A stretch of DNA of 64,000 nucleotides from Viola odorata (Eukaryota; Streptophyta; Magnoliopsida; Malpighiales; Violaceae), in NCBI GenBank assembly GCA_963691705.1, contig OY829539.1, positions 5,396,501-5,460,500 on the forward strand, given 5' to 3'. Shown here one piece after another: positions 42,640 to 53,850 of this stretch. Both the position numbers and the translations under genes were made by a program. The notes beneath the pieces are model-generated. The model worked only from the letters and a program-made list of their open reading frames with translations. It was not told the origin of the DNA and did no database searches. Numbering within the stretch: position 1 is the stretch's first letter; each line of letters begins with the position of its first letter.

Positions 42640-42830
42640 TCTCACTATCAGAGAAGCCTCACTATCAGAGATCAGCACCGACCTCGCTATCAGAGATCGT
42701 CCTCACTATCATAGATCAGCACCGACCTCGCTATCAGAGATCCACATCTGACCTCGTTATTAGAGATCGCCCTCCCTATCAGAGAAGACCATCAACGACC
42801 TCACTATCAGAGATCATCCTCAGAAATCAA
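42640..42830 (+). repeat. Tandem repeat 3, unit about 20-35 bases
   Basis: Repeated GACCTC(A/G)CTATCAGAGATC words, with shorter and longer versions, about seven copies. It is flanked by blocks containing GGGCAGCAGCGTCCGA, related to the motif of Ogre-B 3' repeats. Confidence 0.8.
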
Positions 42831-42984
42831 CATCCGACGGGCAGCAGCGTCCGGAAGGATTTCAGCACCAACCTCCCACGGGCAGCAGTGTCCGAATGGA
42901 GTTCCCATTGCAATTTCAGCATCAATATCTCACGGGGCAACCACGCCCAAGTAAAGTTCACATCTACTTTACTTACATTTCCTG

Positions 42985-43250
42985 CATGAAATTCCTCTCC
43001 TCCCAGAGCGACTTTATTTACTTTCCTGCATGAATTCCCCTCCTCCCAGAGCGACTTTATTTACATTTCCTGCATGAAATTCCCCTCCTCCAAGAGCGAC
43101 TTTATTTACATTTCCTGCATGAAATTCCCCTCCTCCCAGAGCGACTCTATTTACTTTCCTGCATGAATTCCTCTCCTCCCAAAGCGACTTTATTTACTTT
43201 CTTGCATGAAATTCCCCTCCTCCCAGAGTGACTTTATTTACGTTTTCTGC
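42985..43250 (+). repeat. Tandem repeat 4, unit about 45-50 bases
   Basis: About six units of CTGCATGAAATTCCCCTCCT followed by CCCAGAGCGACTTTATTTAC. The CTCCCAGAG core is shared with the 30-base array at 46270-48583. Confidence 0.9.
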
Positions 43251-43254
43251 ATCG

Positions 43255-43935
43255 ACATATGAGAATTGTGGTGTCCCCGTTCAGATGTCAAGTTTCATTT
43301 CCTGCACAGACGTCTGAGAGTTGCGGTGTCCCCGTTCAGATGTCAAGTTTCATTTCCTGCATAGAGGTCCGAGAGTTGAGGTGTCCCCGTTCGGATCTCA
43401 AGTTTACGTTTTCTGCATCGACGTCTGAGAATTACTTTTCTGCATCGACGTCTGAGAATTGCAGTGTCTCTGTTCAGATGTCAAGTTTCATTTCCTGCAC
43501 AGAGGTCCGAGAGTTGCGGTGTCCCCGTTCGGATCTCAAGTTTACGCCTCCTACATCGACGTCTGAGAATTGCGGTGTCCCCGTTCAGATGTCAAGTTTC
43601 ATTTCCTGCACAGAGGTCCGAGAGTTGCGGTGTCCCCGTTCGGATCTCAAGTTTACGCCTCCTACATCGACGTCTGAGAATTGCGGTGTCCCCGTTCAGA
43701 TGTCATGTTTCATTTCCAGCACATAGGTCCGAGAGTTGCGGTGTCCCCGTTTGGATCTCAAGTTTACGCCTCCTACATCGACGTTTGAGAATTGCGGTGT
43801 CCCCGTTCAGATGTCAAGTTTTATTTCTTGCACAGAGGTCCGAGAATTGCGGTGTCCCTGTTCGGATCACAAGTTTACATTTTCTGCATCGACGTCTGAG
43901 AATTGCGGTATCCCCGTTCGGACGTCAAATTACGT
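43255..43935 (+). repeat. Tandem repeat 5, dimeric unit about 110-120 bases
   Basis: Two related half-units alternate: one with GTCTGAGAATTGCGGTGTCC, CCGTTCAGATGTCAAGTTTC, and one with GTCCGAGAGTTGCGGTGTCC, CCGTTCGGATCTCAAGTTTA. About five to six dimers. This higher-order structure keeps long open frames that are not genes. Confidence 0.9.
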
Positions 43936-44125
43936 TTTTCACACTTTACTTTCAGCACCAACCTAGGGACTATGAGTACTACCCTTACCCAGGTCAAAAT
44001 TCTCCAATCACTCACTCCTAGGTAAGTCTGCATTTTCATTATTTTCAAAACCATTGTTGGTTCGGGAGCAACCATCTTTACTGCTCATCAAAAATCTCGG
44101 TTACACCGGATTTTTGATAAGACAG

Positions 44126-44140
44126 TAAAGAGGGGGCATT
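44126..44140 (+). other. Polypurine tract before the LTR at 44141
   Basis: TAAAGAGGGGGCATT, matching the Ogre-B tract, directly before TGTTGCTACCC. Confidence 0.8.
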
Positions 44141-45600
44141 TGTTGCTACCCGATTTTTGATTTTTCATCAAGACTTTTTCGCATTTTAATATCAATTTTC
44201 TAAGATCGTATTTCTATTTATTCTTCGTCCAACTGATGATTATTTTCACGTTTCATGTCATTTAAATTTTATTTCATAACTTTTTCACATTTTTATCACT
44301 TTTTCTGTTCGAACTCATATCGGTTCCAAGTAAAATTCTCGGAACTAGTGGTTAGGCTAGGTTTGATTGAAAATATTTTAAGAACACGTGGATTAAATTA
44401 ATCATTTAGAGGTTTAATTGAAAATCTTTCACGAATACACAGACTAAATTAATCATATACAGGTTTTATTGGAAATTTTTTATGAAAATATGGACTAAAT
44501 TAAGCACGGAGCTAAGTTTGATTGAATTTTTTTACAAACACGGGGATTCATCAATTAATTATTTAATGATTTAATTAGATTTTCTTATAAATTTGTAGAC
44601 TAAATTAATCGTATAGGAATAATTATTTTAATTAAATATAAGAAATAAATTAATCAAAATATAAAAATTGTCAGCTTGTTTGTTTTCTCGCTGCTCTGCT
44701 TTGTGTGTCCAGTGTTTGTTTTTGAAGCAGAGGGAAAGGAAGAAAGAAATGGATGGATGCGAGAAGTGAAATGACGAAGGTGTCCTGAGGATTTAACCTC
44801 TGTGCTTGTCACCCTCTGGCCTCTCCCTTTTAAATACAACATATATAATTGGTTTAATCTTGAATCAAACAATTGACAACCGGCCAGCAAATATGCCCCC
44901 TTGAAATTGAAATGGATTTCTTTATTTTGGGCTTTGTTTATGAAGGTTGGAAGTCAATGATAAAAGAATAAAATTAGAATCTGGACACTTCACAACAAAT
45001 TAAATTTTTGATAAAAAATTATCAATGATGAGAGCAGTGGCGGATCCAGGAATTTTATTCAGGGGGGCGGGGGCAGCGCCCCTAAATTTATTTTTGAGTA
45101 TTTTAAAGGAAAGGCAAGCGAGCTAAATGAAAATTGGAAAAATGCTTAAGAGTATTTGTATCCGTCACTAAATAACAAATATTCAAATAAACTTAACAAA
45201 AAGATAAATAAAAAGACAATATAGAAAAAAATTAATTATACATTAGAATTCATACAATATACGTAGTTTTTACAATTGTTCTCTACGAGTTTTCATTTTT
45301 TTATATTCTTATATGATTCTCTCATTCGACTAAATAAATTCATCAGCAAATAAATCCTTCAAATTCTTCTTAAAGCTTCTGTTTGAATACCGAGAAAATG
45401 CAGGAAAATGGATTAAACGGGTAAAAACTTACAATTGAGTAGATGATTTATTCTTAATTTTTTTTATGCAACAAACGGACAACCTTTTCTTTTAATTGAG
45501 TGCATCAAAAAAAAAATCTCATCCAGCTCGGGGGCGGCAGCCTACCCTAGCCCTGGGCTAAATCCATCACTGGATGAGAGTAATTATCTTTGGTGCATGA
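44141..45600 (+). mobile_element. Partial Ogre-type LTR, interrupted by an hAT-like element
   Basis: It begins TGTTGCTACCCGATTTTTGA, the start of the Ogre-B LTR, then diverges. From about 44355 to 44620 there are four or five imperfect repeats of roughly 60 bases with TTTGATTGAAAA..GACTAAATTAAT. The 3' part with the hairpin and GTACGACA end is absent, so the LTR is truncated before 45931. No TATA box is clear on the plus strand. Confidence 0.7.
45035..45572. mobile_element. Non-autonomous hAT-like DNA transposon, 538 bases
   Basis: The ends are CAGTGGCGGATCCAGG and (complement) CAGTGATGGATTTAGCC, imperfect terminal inverted repeats starting with CAGTG. The perfect 8-base flanking duplication GATGAGAG (45027-45034 and 45573-45580) is typical of hAT elements. 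No transposase is encoded. Confidence 0.9.
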
Positions 45601-45930
45601 CAAGGTAATTAACTTTTTATTAAATTAACAACATTTTTTTTATTTAATTGTTTGTTCTAATTTGCAGAATACTTTATTTAGTAGTCGTATTCACCTGCCT
45701 AGTATTCACCTGCCATTTACAGGAAGTGACAATTCACCCAATAAAGTAACCGACCATGTACGTGAATACTCTCTAGTCATCTGAATTAATAAATTAATTT
45801 ATTTATTGGGTGAATTGTCACTTCCTGTAAATGGCAGGTGAATACTACTACTAAATAAAGTATTCTGCAAATTAGAACAAACAATTAAATAAAAAAATAT
45901 TATTAATTTAATAAAAAGTTAATTACCTTG
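45601..45930. mobile_element. Foldback (long inverted repeat) element, 330 bases
   Basis: The arms 45601-45745 and 45800-45930 are inverted copies, starting CAAGGTAATTAAC and ending GTTAATTACCTTG. The left arm has an extra 14-base piece, a partial duplication of TATTCACCTGCC. No clear target duplication is seen, so it may be a MITE with decayed flanks or another inverted duplication. Confidence 0.85.
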
Positions 45931-46269
45931 CAGAAAAGCACATCTTTACCAAAACAAGCTTCTTTCCGGACATTTCATGTCCTTTCATTATTTTCCGTGA
46001 AAGTCCCATCGATTATTAGCATACCCATGCATGTGCATCTTCATTTGAAGTCTATTCACTCGGATTGACATTGCGAATTGAAAATTATGTATCATGTTAG
46101 TTGGATCTTTATGAGCGTAAAACACTTAGCTTTGTTTCAAAGCGTGAGTGCAAACACTAATATCAGGTGAGGATTGCTTACGGCTACAGATCGTGGGAAA
46201 GTCTTATCCTTGGGGTCGTTACCTCCTGAACAGCATGCAGATGCATTCTAGGTTCGTATCAAGGTCGTT

Positions 46270-48583
46270 GGTAACAAAAGCATTTCTCTCCTCCCAGAGT
46301 GATCATTTGCATTTTCTCCTCCTAGAGTGACATCATACATTCCCTCCTCCCACCTCCCAGAGTGATAGCACCTACGTTTCATCCTCCTAAAGTGACGATT
46401 AGTTTATTTCTGCACCTCGCGTCTTCTCCTACGGGATTAACGTCATTTAAATTTCCGCATTTTATATTTCCTCCTCCTAGAGTGACAACTTTATATTTCC
46501 TCCTCCTAAAGTGACAACTTTCTATTTCCTCCTCCTAGAGTGACAGCTTTATATGTCCTCCTCCTATAGTGACAACACGTATTTCCTCCTCCCAGAGTGA
46601 CAACATGCATTTTTCTCCTCCCAAAGTGACATCATCAGCATCTTCTCCTCCCAGAGTGACCTTAGTTTAATTTCCGCATTTCACATCTTCTCCTACGGAA
46701 TTGACGTTGCTTATGTTTCTGTACTGCATCTCCTCCTCCTAGAGTGACAACATCATGCATTCTTCTCCTCCCAGAGTGACATCATTTGTATTTTTCTCCT
46801 CCCATAGTGACAGCATCATGCATTTTTCTCCTCCCAGAGAGACATCATTTGCATTTACCTCCTCATAGTGACATCATTTGCATTTTTCTCCTCCCATAGT
46901 GACATCATCATGCATTTTTCTCCTCCCAGAGAGACATCATTTGCATTTACCTCCTCCCAGAGTGACATCATTTGCATTTTTCTCCTCCTAGAGTGACATC
47001 ATTAGGAAAAATCATTCGTACTTCTACGAATCATGCATTATCCTCCTGAAGCAACGTCAGTCACATGTCAAACTCTTATCCCCCTAGTGGAGCCGTCATT
47101 TACATTTTCGTAAAATTACCTTCGATTCCTGTCAAAGTAGTCGTCATTTACATTTTCTGCAACTTATGTTTCTCTCGATATCCAAATAGATCTAAGTTTA
47201 TATCTTTGCAGGACATCCGATCGAATCTATCTCCTCCTAGAGTGACATCAACAAAACTATCTCCTCCCAGAGTGACAGCAACCAACTATCTCCTCCCAGA
47301 GTGACATTGAAAGCATACCTCCTCCCAGAGTGACATCAACGATTACCTCATCCTAGAGTGACATCAACCAACTATCTCCTCCCAGAGTGACATCGACGAA
47401 CCTATCTCCTCCTAGAGTGACATCAACAAACCTATCTCCTCCCAGAGTGACATCAACCAAATACCTCCTCTTAGAGTGACATCAACCAACTATCTCCTCC
47501 CAGAGTGACATCGACGAACCTATCTCCTCCCAGAGTAACATCAACAAACCTATCTCCTCCCAGAGTGACATCAACCAAATACATCCTCCCAGAGTGACAT
47601 CGACGAACCTACCTCCTCCCAGAGTGACGACAACAACCTACCTCCTCCCAGAGTGACATCAATAGATTACCTCCTCCTAGAGTGACATCAACGATATCTC
47701 CTCCCAGAGTGACATCTACAATATACCTCCTCCCAGAGTGACATCAAAAGCATACGTCCTCCTAGAGTGACATCAAAAGCATACGTCCTCCTAGAGTGAC
47801 ATCAACCAACTATCTCATCCCAGAGTGACATCTATGAATAACATCATCAAAACTATCTCCTCCTAGAGAGACATCAACCAACTACCTCCTCGCAGAGTGA
47901 CATCTACGATTATACCTCCTCCTAGAGTGACATCTACGACCTATCTCCTCCCAAAGTGACATCTACGACATATCTCCTCCTAGAGTGACATCTACGACAA
48001 TACCTCCTCCCAGAGTGACATCTACGACAATACCTCCTCCCAGAGTGACATCTACGACATATCTCCTCCCAGAGTGACATCTACGACAATACCTCCTCCC
48101 AGAGTGACATCTACGATAATACCTCCTCCCAGAGTGACATCTACGACAATACCTCCTCCCAGAGTGACATCTACGACATATCTCCTCCCAGAGTGACATC
48201 TACGACAATACCTCCTCCCAGAGTGACATCTACGACATATCTCCTCTTAGAGTGACATCTACGGCAATATATCCTCCCAGAGTGACATCTACGACAATAC
48301 CTCCTCCCAGAGTGACATCTACGACAATGTCTCCTCCCAGAGTGACATCTACGACATATCTCCTCCCAGAGTGACATCCACGACATATCTCATCCTAGAG
48401 TGACATCTACGACAATACCTCCTCCTAGAGTGACATCGACGACAATATCTCCTCCTAGAGTGACATCTACGATATATCTCCTCCCAGAGTGACATCCACG
48501 ACATATCTCCTCCCAGAGTGATATCTACGGCATATCTCCTGCCAGAGTGACATCCACGACAATATCTCCTCCTAGAGTGACAT
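46270..48583 (+). repeat. 30-base minisatellite array, main part
   Basis: The unit is CTCCTCCCAGAGTGACATCT followed by about 10 variable bases, most often ACGACAATAC. Spacing is irregular from 46270 to about 47200 and nearly constant at 29 to 30 bases after about 47900. Many tens of copies. The most homogeneous block is 47930-48480, suggesting recent amplification there. Confidence 0.95.
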
Positions 48584-50252
48584 TGATTGATGGTTTATTT
48601 TGGATGTTTTATTGTCTCTTTTCCTAGTAATTGAGATGATAAGTTTGCTACTTTAAGCCCTTTTGCTTCCTTTCTTCTTAAACATCCTTTGGTACATCAA
48701 TCTGAAGGAAAGGAGCAGAAAACTTGAAGATCAGAGCCTAAATCAATCATTTGGTGTTGGAGTTTCGTTTTCAGCTTCGCTGCCTTGAATTTGGTCCATT
48801 CGTCCCAAGGCCATTTCACCATTTTGCCGAAATGAGCTCTCCCCTAGGCCTTGACAAGAAGCAACCTAACGGAATTCCAGCTGGAACTGCACTCACCATG
48901 ATTTTTCGTGCCGCAATTATTTACTTATGAGTGCATTCCTTGTCTTCTTGGAACTCATTTTTATCAGACACAAGACTTCTTGGGCCCCTCTTTGTTATTC
49001 TCATGAGCTTACAAACATCTTTGAAGAATGAAGCAACATTCTTCTTGATTTTGAGAGAATATTCCCACTAGTTTACAAGCACTTTGAAGACAAGATTTTT
49101 GGAGCTTGTGAACTCGTGTTGTCTGACCTTGGAGAGGAGCATGCAGGCAGATGGAGGACCATTTAAGGTAGCAAGTTCGGACAGAAGGGAAGGAGGAGAG
49201 TAGAGAGCAATCAAGGAAGAAAATCAGCATTTCACTTACATTTTCCAGAATTTCCAGCTTTTCTTTGTATTTTCGGATTTGAATCTTTTTGCCATTTTGT
49301 TTATGTATTGTAACTAAACACTCGGTTCCTGGTAGGGATCGAGAGATTGGCTGGTTATGTTGATTGTGAGACTTTATTGATCTTAATAGAAATGGATTTC
49401 ATATTTCTTTTCTTCTTGTTTTAATGTTAAACTTGTCTTTGTTATTTTTGAGTTTGGCCAACTTGAATTTAATTTGGATAGGTGCTGTCAGTTCCCTTGT
49501 GATTAAATCACTCTTAGGGAACACCAGTAGACAATTTCAGTAGGGTAAAAGGGTATTTACTTGGTCTATGCTGATAGAAGAAATAGAACTAGACTACCTT
49601 CCCATCCCAAGGCCTTGAGAAGGGCTGACCTGGGTGACAGCTGGGTTAAATGCCAGACTTGACCAGACCTTAGGATGACGAATTATTCCCGATGTCTAGA
49701 TGAAGGATTTCACTGATTTTATCAATCTCTTGAGTTTTTCCTTAAGTTTTCTAATTCCTTTGCTTAGGCCCCGCATGGCCAAGCAAAGTGGCGGGTTAGA
49801 GTCTTAGGAGGAGTTTAGGAAGATTAGGGTGTTTTAAATAGAAGAGATTCTTTTAATTCACTTTTGAAGCGAGATTTGGGAAATCTTAGTGTAAACTGAT
49901 TTCCGCAACTTCTTCTATGAAAACCATTTTGAAAACGTATTTTTGTCAATGATCAACAACTTGCCATTGCCATCTCATAATGACCTCTACTTGGAATTCT
50001 TTCTCATCTGTGATTCTCTCTATTTTAGAACTGTTTTATTTGCATGCAACTGTCATTATTTCCACTATATTTCTGTTTAATCTTAACTTCATCACAAAAC
50101 TTGGTGTTACGTTTGGTTATTTTCAGGAAAAATGAGAATTAGTCAAGCTTGTCCTTGTGGGATCGATCCTCTCATCACTATCTACATTTTATTTGTAGCT
50201 TAGCACTGAGTTGTATTTATATTTTTATGCAGGGCTTGCGACACCCTCGTTA
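48584..50252. mobile_element. 1.67-kb insertion in the array, possible solo LTR or non-autonomous LTR element
   Basis: It begins TGATTGATGG and ends CACCCTCGTTA. GACAT flanks both sides (48579-48583, 50253-50257), and taking out the insertion with one GACAT restores a perfect array unit. The end, with CTTGTGGGATCGATCC and CTTGCGACACC, recalls 3' ends of plant LTRs. The terminal bases are TG and TA, not the usual TG and CA, and no internal coding region is seen. Confidence 0.7.
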
Positions 50253-50257
50253 GACAT

Positions 50258-50585
50258 CTACGACATATTTCCTCCCAGAGTGACATCTACGATAATATCT
50301 CCTCCCAGAGTGACATCTACGACAATACATCCTCCCAGAGTGACGTCTACGATAATATCTCCTCCCAGAGTGACATCCACGACATATCTCCTCCCAGAGT
50401 GACATCCACGACATATCTCCTCCTAGAGTGACATCTACGACCTATCTCCTCCCAGAGTGACATCCACGACAATATCTCCTCCCAGAGTGACATCTACGAC
50501 ATATCTCCTCCCCGAGTGACATCGACGAACCTACCTCCTCCTAGAGTGACAGCAACAACCTGCCTCCTCCCAGAGTGACATCATC
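50258..50585 (+). repeat. 30-base minisatellite array, continuation
   Basis: About eleven more units of the same repeat follow the insertion, with one CTCCTCCCCGAGTGACATCG variant, then unique sequence to the polypurine tract. Confidence 0.95.
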
Positions 50586-50680
50586 ATGGTAAGATTGGGG
50601 TAAGACCTGTTGTGTCGCCAAAATTCGGATATGTGGGGACAACCATCTTTACTGCTTATCAAATACTTCGATAAGACAGT

Positions 50681-50694
50681 AAAGAGGGGGCAAC
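50681..50694 (+). other. Polypurine tract before the LTR at 50695
   Basis: AAAGAGGGGGCAAC just before TGTTGATACCC. Upstream CAACCATCTTTACTGCTTATCA also matches the sequence before the 44141 LTR. Confidence 0.8.
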
Positions 50695-51633
50695 TGTTGA
50701 TACCCGAATTTTGACGCCATTTTTAATTAAATTTAGCATTCCTGTCATTTTATTTAATTGGCTGTCATTTTTAATTAATTTATGGTCATTAGCACTTTTC
50801 AATTCTCATCGCATTTTTATCATCGTCGTTAGCATCGTCAGCTTTCGAAATTGGGTTTTTAATTTTCCGTCACGTATTTTCGTTATTATTATCATTAATA
50901 TTTTTAGCCTTAAAAATTACATTTTTAATATCCGTTAGTCGTTTACTAGTTATTTCTTCATTTTTGGTCATCACGTGAAATTTAGGATTTTTAGTATTTT
51001 AGCACATTTTTTAGTATTTTTATTTTTGATTATTATTTTTGTTCGAGCTTTTATTGGACCCGAGTAAGTTCGCTCAGACAATAGCTCAAACATGGAATGT
51101 TTTCCATCAACTAGTTTCTACTTTTTTTTCGTTCACAACGGTCTACAGCGTTTCGTGTAATTTTTGTCATAACGTCATTTATTTTTCGTCCGAACGTTTC
51201 ATAGTTTTGAACGAGAAAATAAACATGTTAAACGAAAAATTCTCGTCATTCGTTGTAGACGGTTAAACCCGTCTTATTTTTCTCTACGCGTTGGCACCTT
51301 CGGCTCGAAAATTCGGAACGTTTGTTCGCAAAAATTGGCTCGAGGCTATTTAAATAAGTTAAAGGGTCATTTAATCACAACTGTTGATCTGTTCAACCAA
51401 GGAAAGTCAACCAGATCAATGGTTGACCATGTAATGTGCATGGCACACATGAATAGGGTGGAAGCGACGAGGCACCGGAGCAAGCCACTGAGCTGTTTGC
51501 TCCCGTCGCTTCCTGTCCAATCCGGCCATCACCTCAGCCCCTAGCCCCGCCAGCATAGCCCCCTAGCTTCGCCAGCACACGGTCCGGCCACCACGCACAG
51601 CACACTCCCTCCAAATGCCACGCGACTTCAGCC

Positions 51634-51640
51634 TATAAAA
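51634..51640 (+). promoter_or_regulatory. TATA box of the LTR at 50695
   Basis: TATAAAA in the context CAGCC-TATAAAA-GGCCAC, about 940 bases into the LTR. Confidence 0.6.
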
Positions 51641-52429
51641 GGCCACTGCCCTTCAACGAAAAATGGGCACCGAATCCTCTAAGCAAGCTTGCTTCTTCTC
51701 CCTCTGATCAATTGCTCATTCGAGCGATAATCGTCCAGTTCAAAATTTGGCAGTAAGCCTTCTTCAAGCTTTTCTTCTTTCATTTTTATGCCTTCTTTTT
51801 CTTTAAATTCTTTTGGCATTTGTTGGATCAAATAAATTTCTTTTCTTTATGTCATTAATTCATATACATGCTGTAGATTAGATACATGCTTTCAATTTGA
51901 TTAATCGTTAGGTAAATCATGTGGAATTAATTAGTTTTCGATAATTAACGGTTTCGTCATTTTTTTGAAATTAAACTCGGCACGTTTTAAATTAAAATTC
52001 AAGGTTCATACGGTCGAGAAGTCGTCGAGGAGACGAGCGTCTCAGTATGAAGATCTTTCAAAATGGCCACCTGTGGCCGGAGCTTGGCCGCCGACGACCA
52101 AGGAAGGTGACGATGAATAGTGCCATAATGGCCTATTCATGTGTCAAGGTGATGGGCTTGGCCCATCACCGTACCTTCCATTTTTTCATGGGCCAGGCAC
52201 TATTCTTGGCCCATTTCTCATTTCCTTTCACTTTTTCAAACTAGGCCCAACCCATTTTCGTTCTTTCCGAGATTTCGGATCGCGTTTTTTTTCGTAAAAA
52301 TATTTCGTATGCTTCGTATGATTATTTTTTCTGACACTTTAATTTTCTGTACTTATCAACTGTTTAAATTATTCGCACTCTAATTTCTGCAATTTACTTT
52401 CTGCAATTTAAATTCAATTTACCGCCTAC

Positions 52430-52990
52430 ATGGTCGGTCGCAATATCAACTGTTTAATTTTCTGCCACATCAACTGTTTTAATTTTCTGCAATATCAACT
52501 GTTTATTTTCTGCAAATGCCAAGCTGTTTATTTTTTTGCAAATACCAAGCTGTTTATTTTCTGCAAATATCAACCTGTTTATTTTCTGCATTATCAACTT
52601 GTTCAAATTTCTGCAAATCATCAGCTGTTAATTTTCTGCAATATCACTTGTTTAAATTTTCCACAAATCGTCAACTGCTTAATTCCTGCAAATATCAAAT
52701 CTTTAATTTTTCGTCAAATCAACATTTAAATATTCCGCACTTATCAAAGCATCGTCTAAATTTTCGTATGCGTCAAATCATCATTTCTCGCATACATCAA
52801 ATCAGCATTTAAAATTTCCGCACGCATCAAATCAGCATTTAAATTCTCGTATGCATTAAATCATCATTTAAATTTTCGCACTCGGCAAATCAGCATTTAA
52901 ATTTTCTGCACTTGTCAAATCATCATATCTCGCATACATTAAATCAACATTTAAATTTTCGTACGCATCAAGTCATTATTCTCGCATTCA
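52430..52990 (+). repeat. Imperfect 25-35-base repeats in the Ogre LTR
   Basis: Units such as ATCAACTGTTTATTTTCTGC give way near 52740 to ATCAAATCAGCATTTAAATT..CGCA units. About eighteen copies, noncoding. Confidence 0.85.
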
Positions 52991-53850
52991 TAAATTGCTT
53001 ATTTATTTTTTGAGCTATCACTAACACTCTCATCTTGTAGGTTTTAAATTCAAGCTTCGCTCGAAAGTACGCCTTTCGTTCCTTTTTATTTATTCAACGC
53101 TTTCCGTAAATATCAATCGTACACATGATATATAGAATTGCTAGGATTTAAAATCAACCCACATGAACAACTTGTTTAAATAACTCGCTTTAAATGCCAT
53201 GCTCATTTGATTTTTAATTCAGCTTATATTGACTGCATGTAAGTGGTGGCTTCGATCCCACATCAGTTTATCATTTCAAAATCTCTCATTTAATCTGTAC
53301 TCTGGTTAAGCTATCCATGATAGAATCACCTAGTAATTAATTTAATCATGCATGGCCCGATGATGAAATAGAGGGTGCTCATTCAGTCTTACGGAAAATT
53401 CAGTCCCATCACTACGGTCGGGAATAATCGATCGGTTCAACGATCAATTATTCCTGAACGGTCCCGATTGTGGAAAAGGCTAAAGTGACGATTCCTCTAA
53501 GGGCCCCCCTTTCAAAACTCATTTTATCAAACACCTTTTTAAAACACCTGTCTTATCAACTGATAACCGTTTTCGGATGTGACTCGGGTGCCTAACACCT
53601 TCCTGAGACCATAATAAGTCCCCGAACCTTTGTCTGGGGTTCAGACCCCCTTTTTTGGTGCCTTTAGTTTTTTATTTGTTTTATTTTGTTATGCCATGTC
53701 GATTAAGGGTCCCTAAACCTAGCAACCAAATTAGGGTGGAGACTTCATTGCATGTTGCGAGGCGTCCTTTTACGCCGAGCATCGTAAAGGTCTCAAGTTT
53801 GTTGCACACTAGCGAATAACTCTTTTGTTAATTTTCGGGGCGCGAGAGAG

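Larger units (their letters stand above)
40735..44125 (+). other. Ogre-type 3' untranslated region 1, with five different tandem repeats
   Basis: The segment precedes a polypurine tract and an Ogre LTR. Positions about 40850-41100 align with 46025-46265 in the second 3' region (CCATGCATGTGCATCTTCATTTGAAG, then CACTAATATC.GGTGAGGATTGCTTACG). The rest is mostly tandem repeats, listed separately. Open frames within repeats are by-products of periodicity. The element's own pol is not next to it, so its body was lost, or it belongs to Ogre-Z beyond Tat-C. Confidence 0.75.
45931..50680 (+). other. Ogre-type 3' untranslated region 2
   Basis: It starts with sequence related to 40850-41100, then consists mainly of a 30-base tandem array, split by a 1.67-kb insertion, and ends in a polypurine tract before an LTR. 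There is no gene in it that I can support. Confidence 0.75.
50695..53850 (+). mobile_element. Ogre-type LTR, about 3.15 kb, end replaced by Tat-D
   Basis: It begins TGTTGATACCCGAATTTTGA and near its end has the hairpin region GACTCGGGTGCC (53581), CCCTAAACCTAGC and TGGAGACTTCATTG (53737-53750), as in the other Ogre LTRs. A TATAAAA box lies at 51634-51640. The expected end (GCGACA) is not seen before gag sequence of Tat-D starts at 53851, so the last bases are lost or changed. Confidence 0.8.

Noticed and set aside
43259..44021. Plus-strand open frames of 155 and 185 residues
   Set aside because: Products of the dimeric tandem repeat; two different frames are open over the same bases.
44654..44890. 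Minus-strand 78-residue open frame in the LTR at 44141, with a TATTTAAAAGG upstream
   Set aside because: No recognisable domain and only one copy to judge; could be LTR sequence by chance. Kept out of the gene list.
45035..45572. Mutator-like or CACTA element
   Set aside because: The duplication is 8 bases and the ends start CAGTG; Mutator would give 9 bases and CACTA 3 bases with CACTA ends.
47963..48386. Minus-strand open frames with repeated RRCHSGRRY peptides
   Set aside because: They lie entirely in the 30-base array; a unit length divisible by three keeps any frame open. No start context or domain.
46270..50585. CRISPR-like array
   Set aside because: Repeats are head to tail with degenerate, mutually related spacing sequence, not unique spacers, and this is plant DNA.
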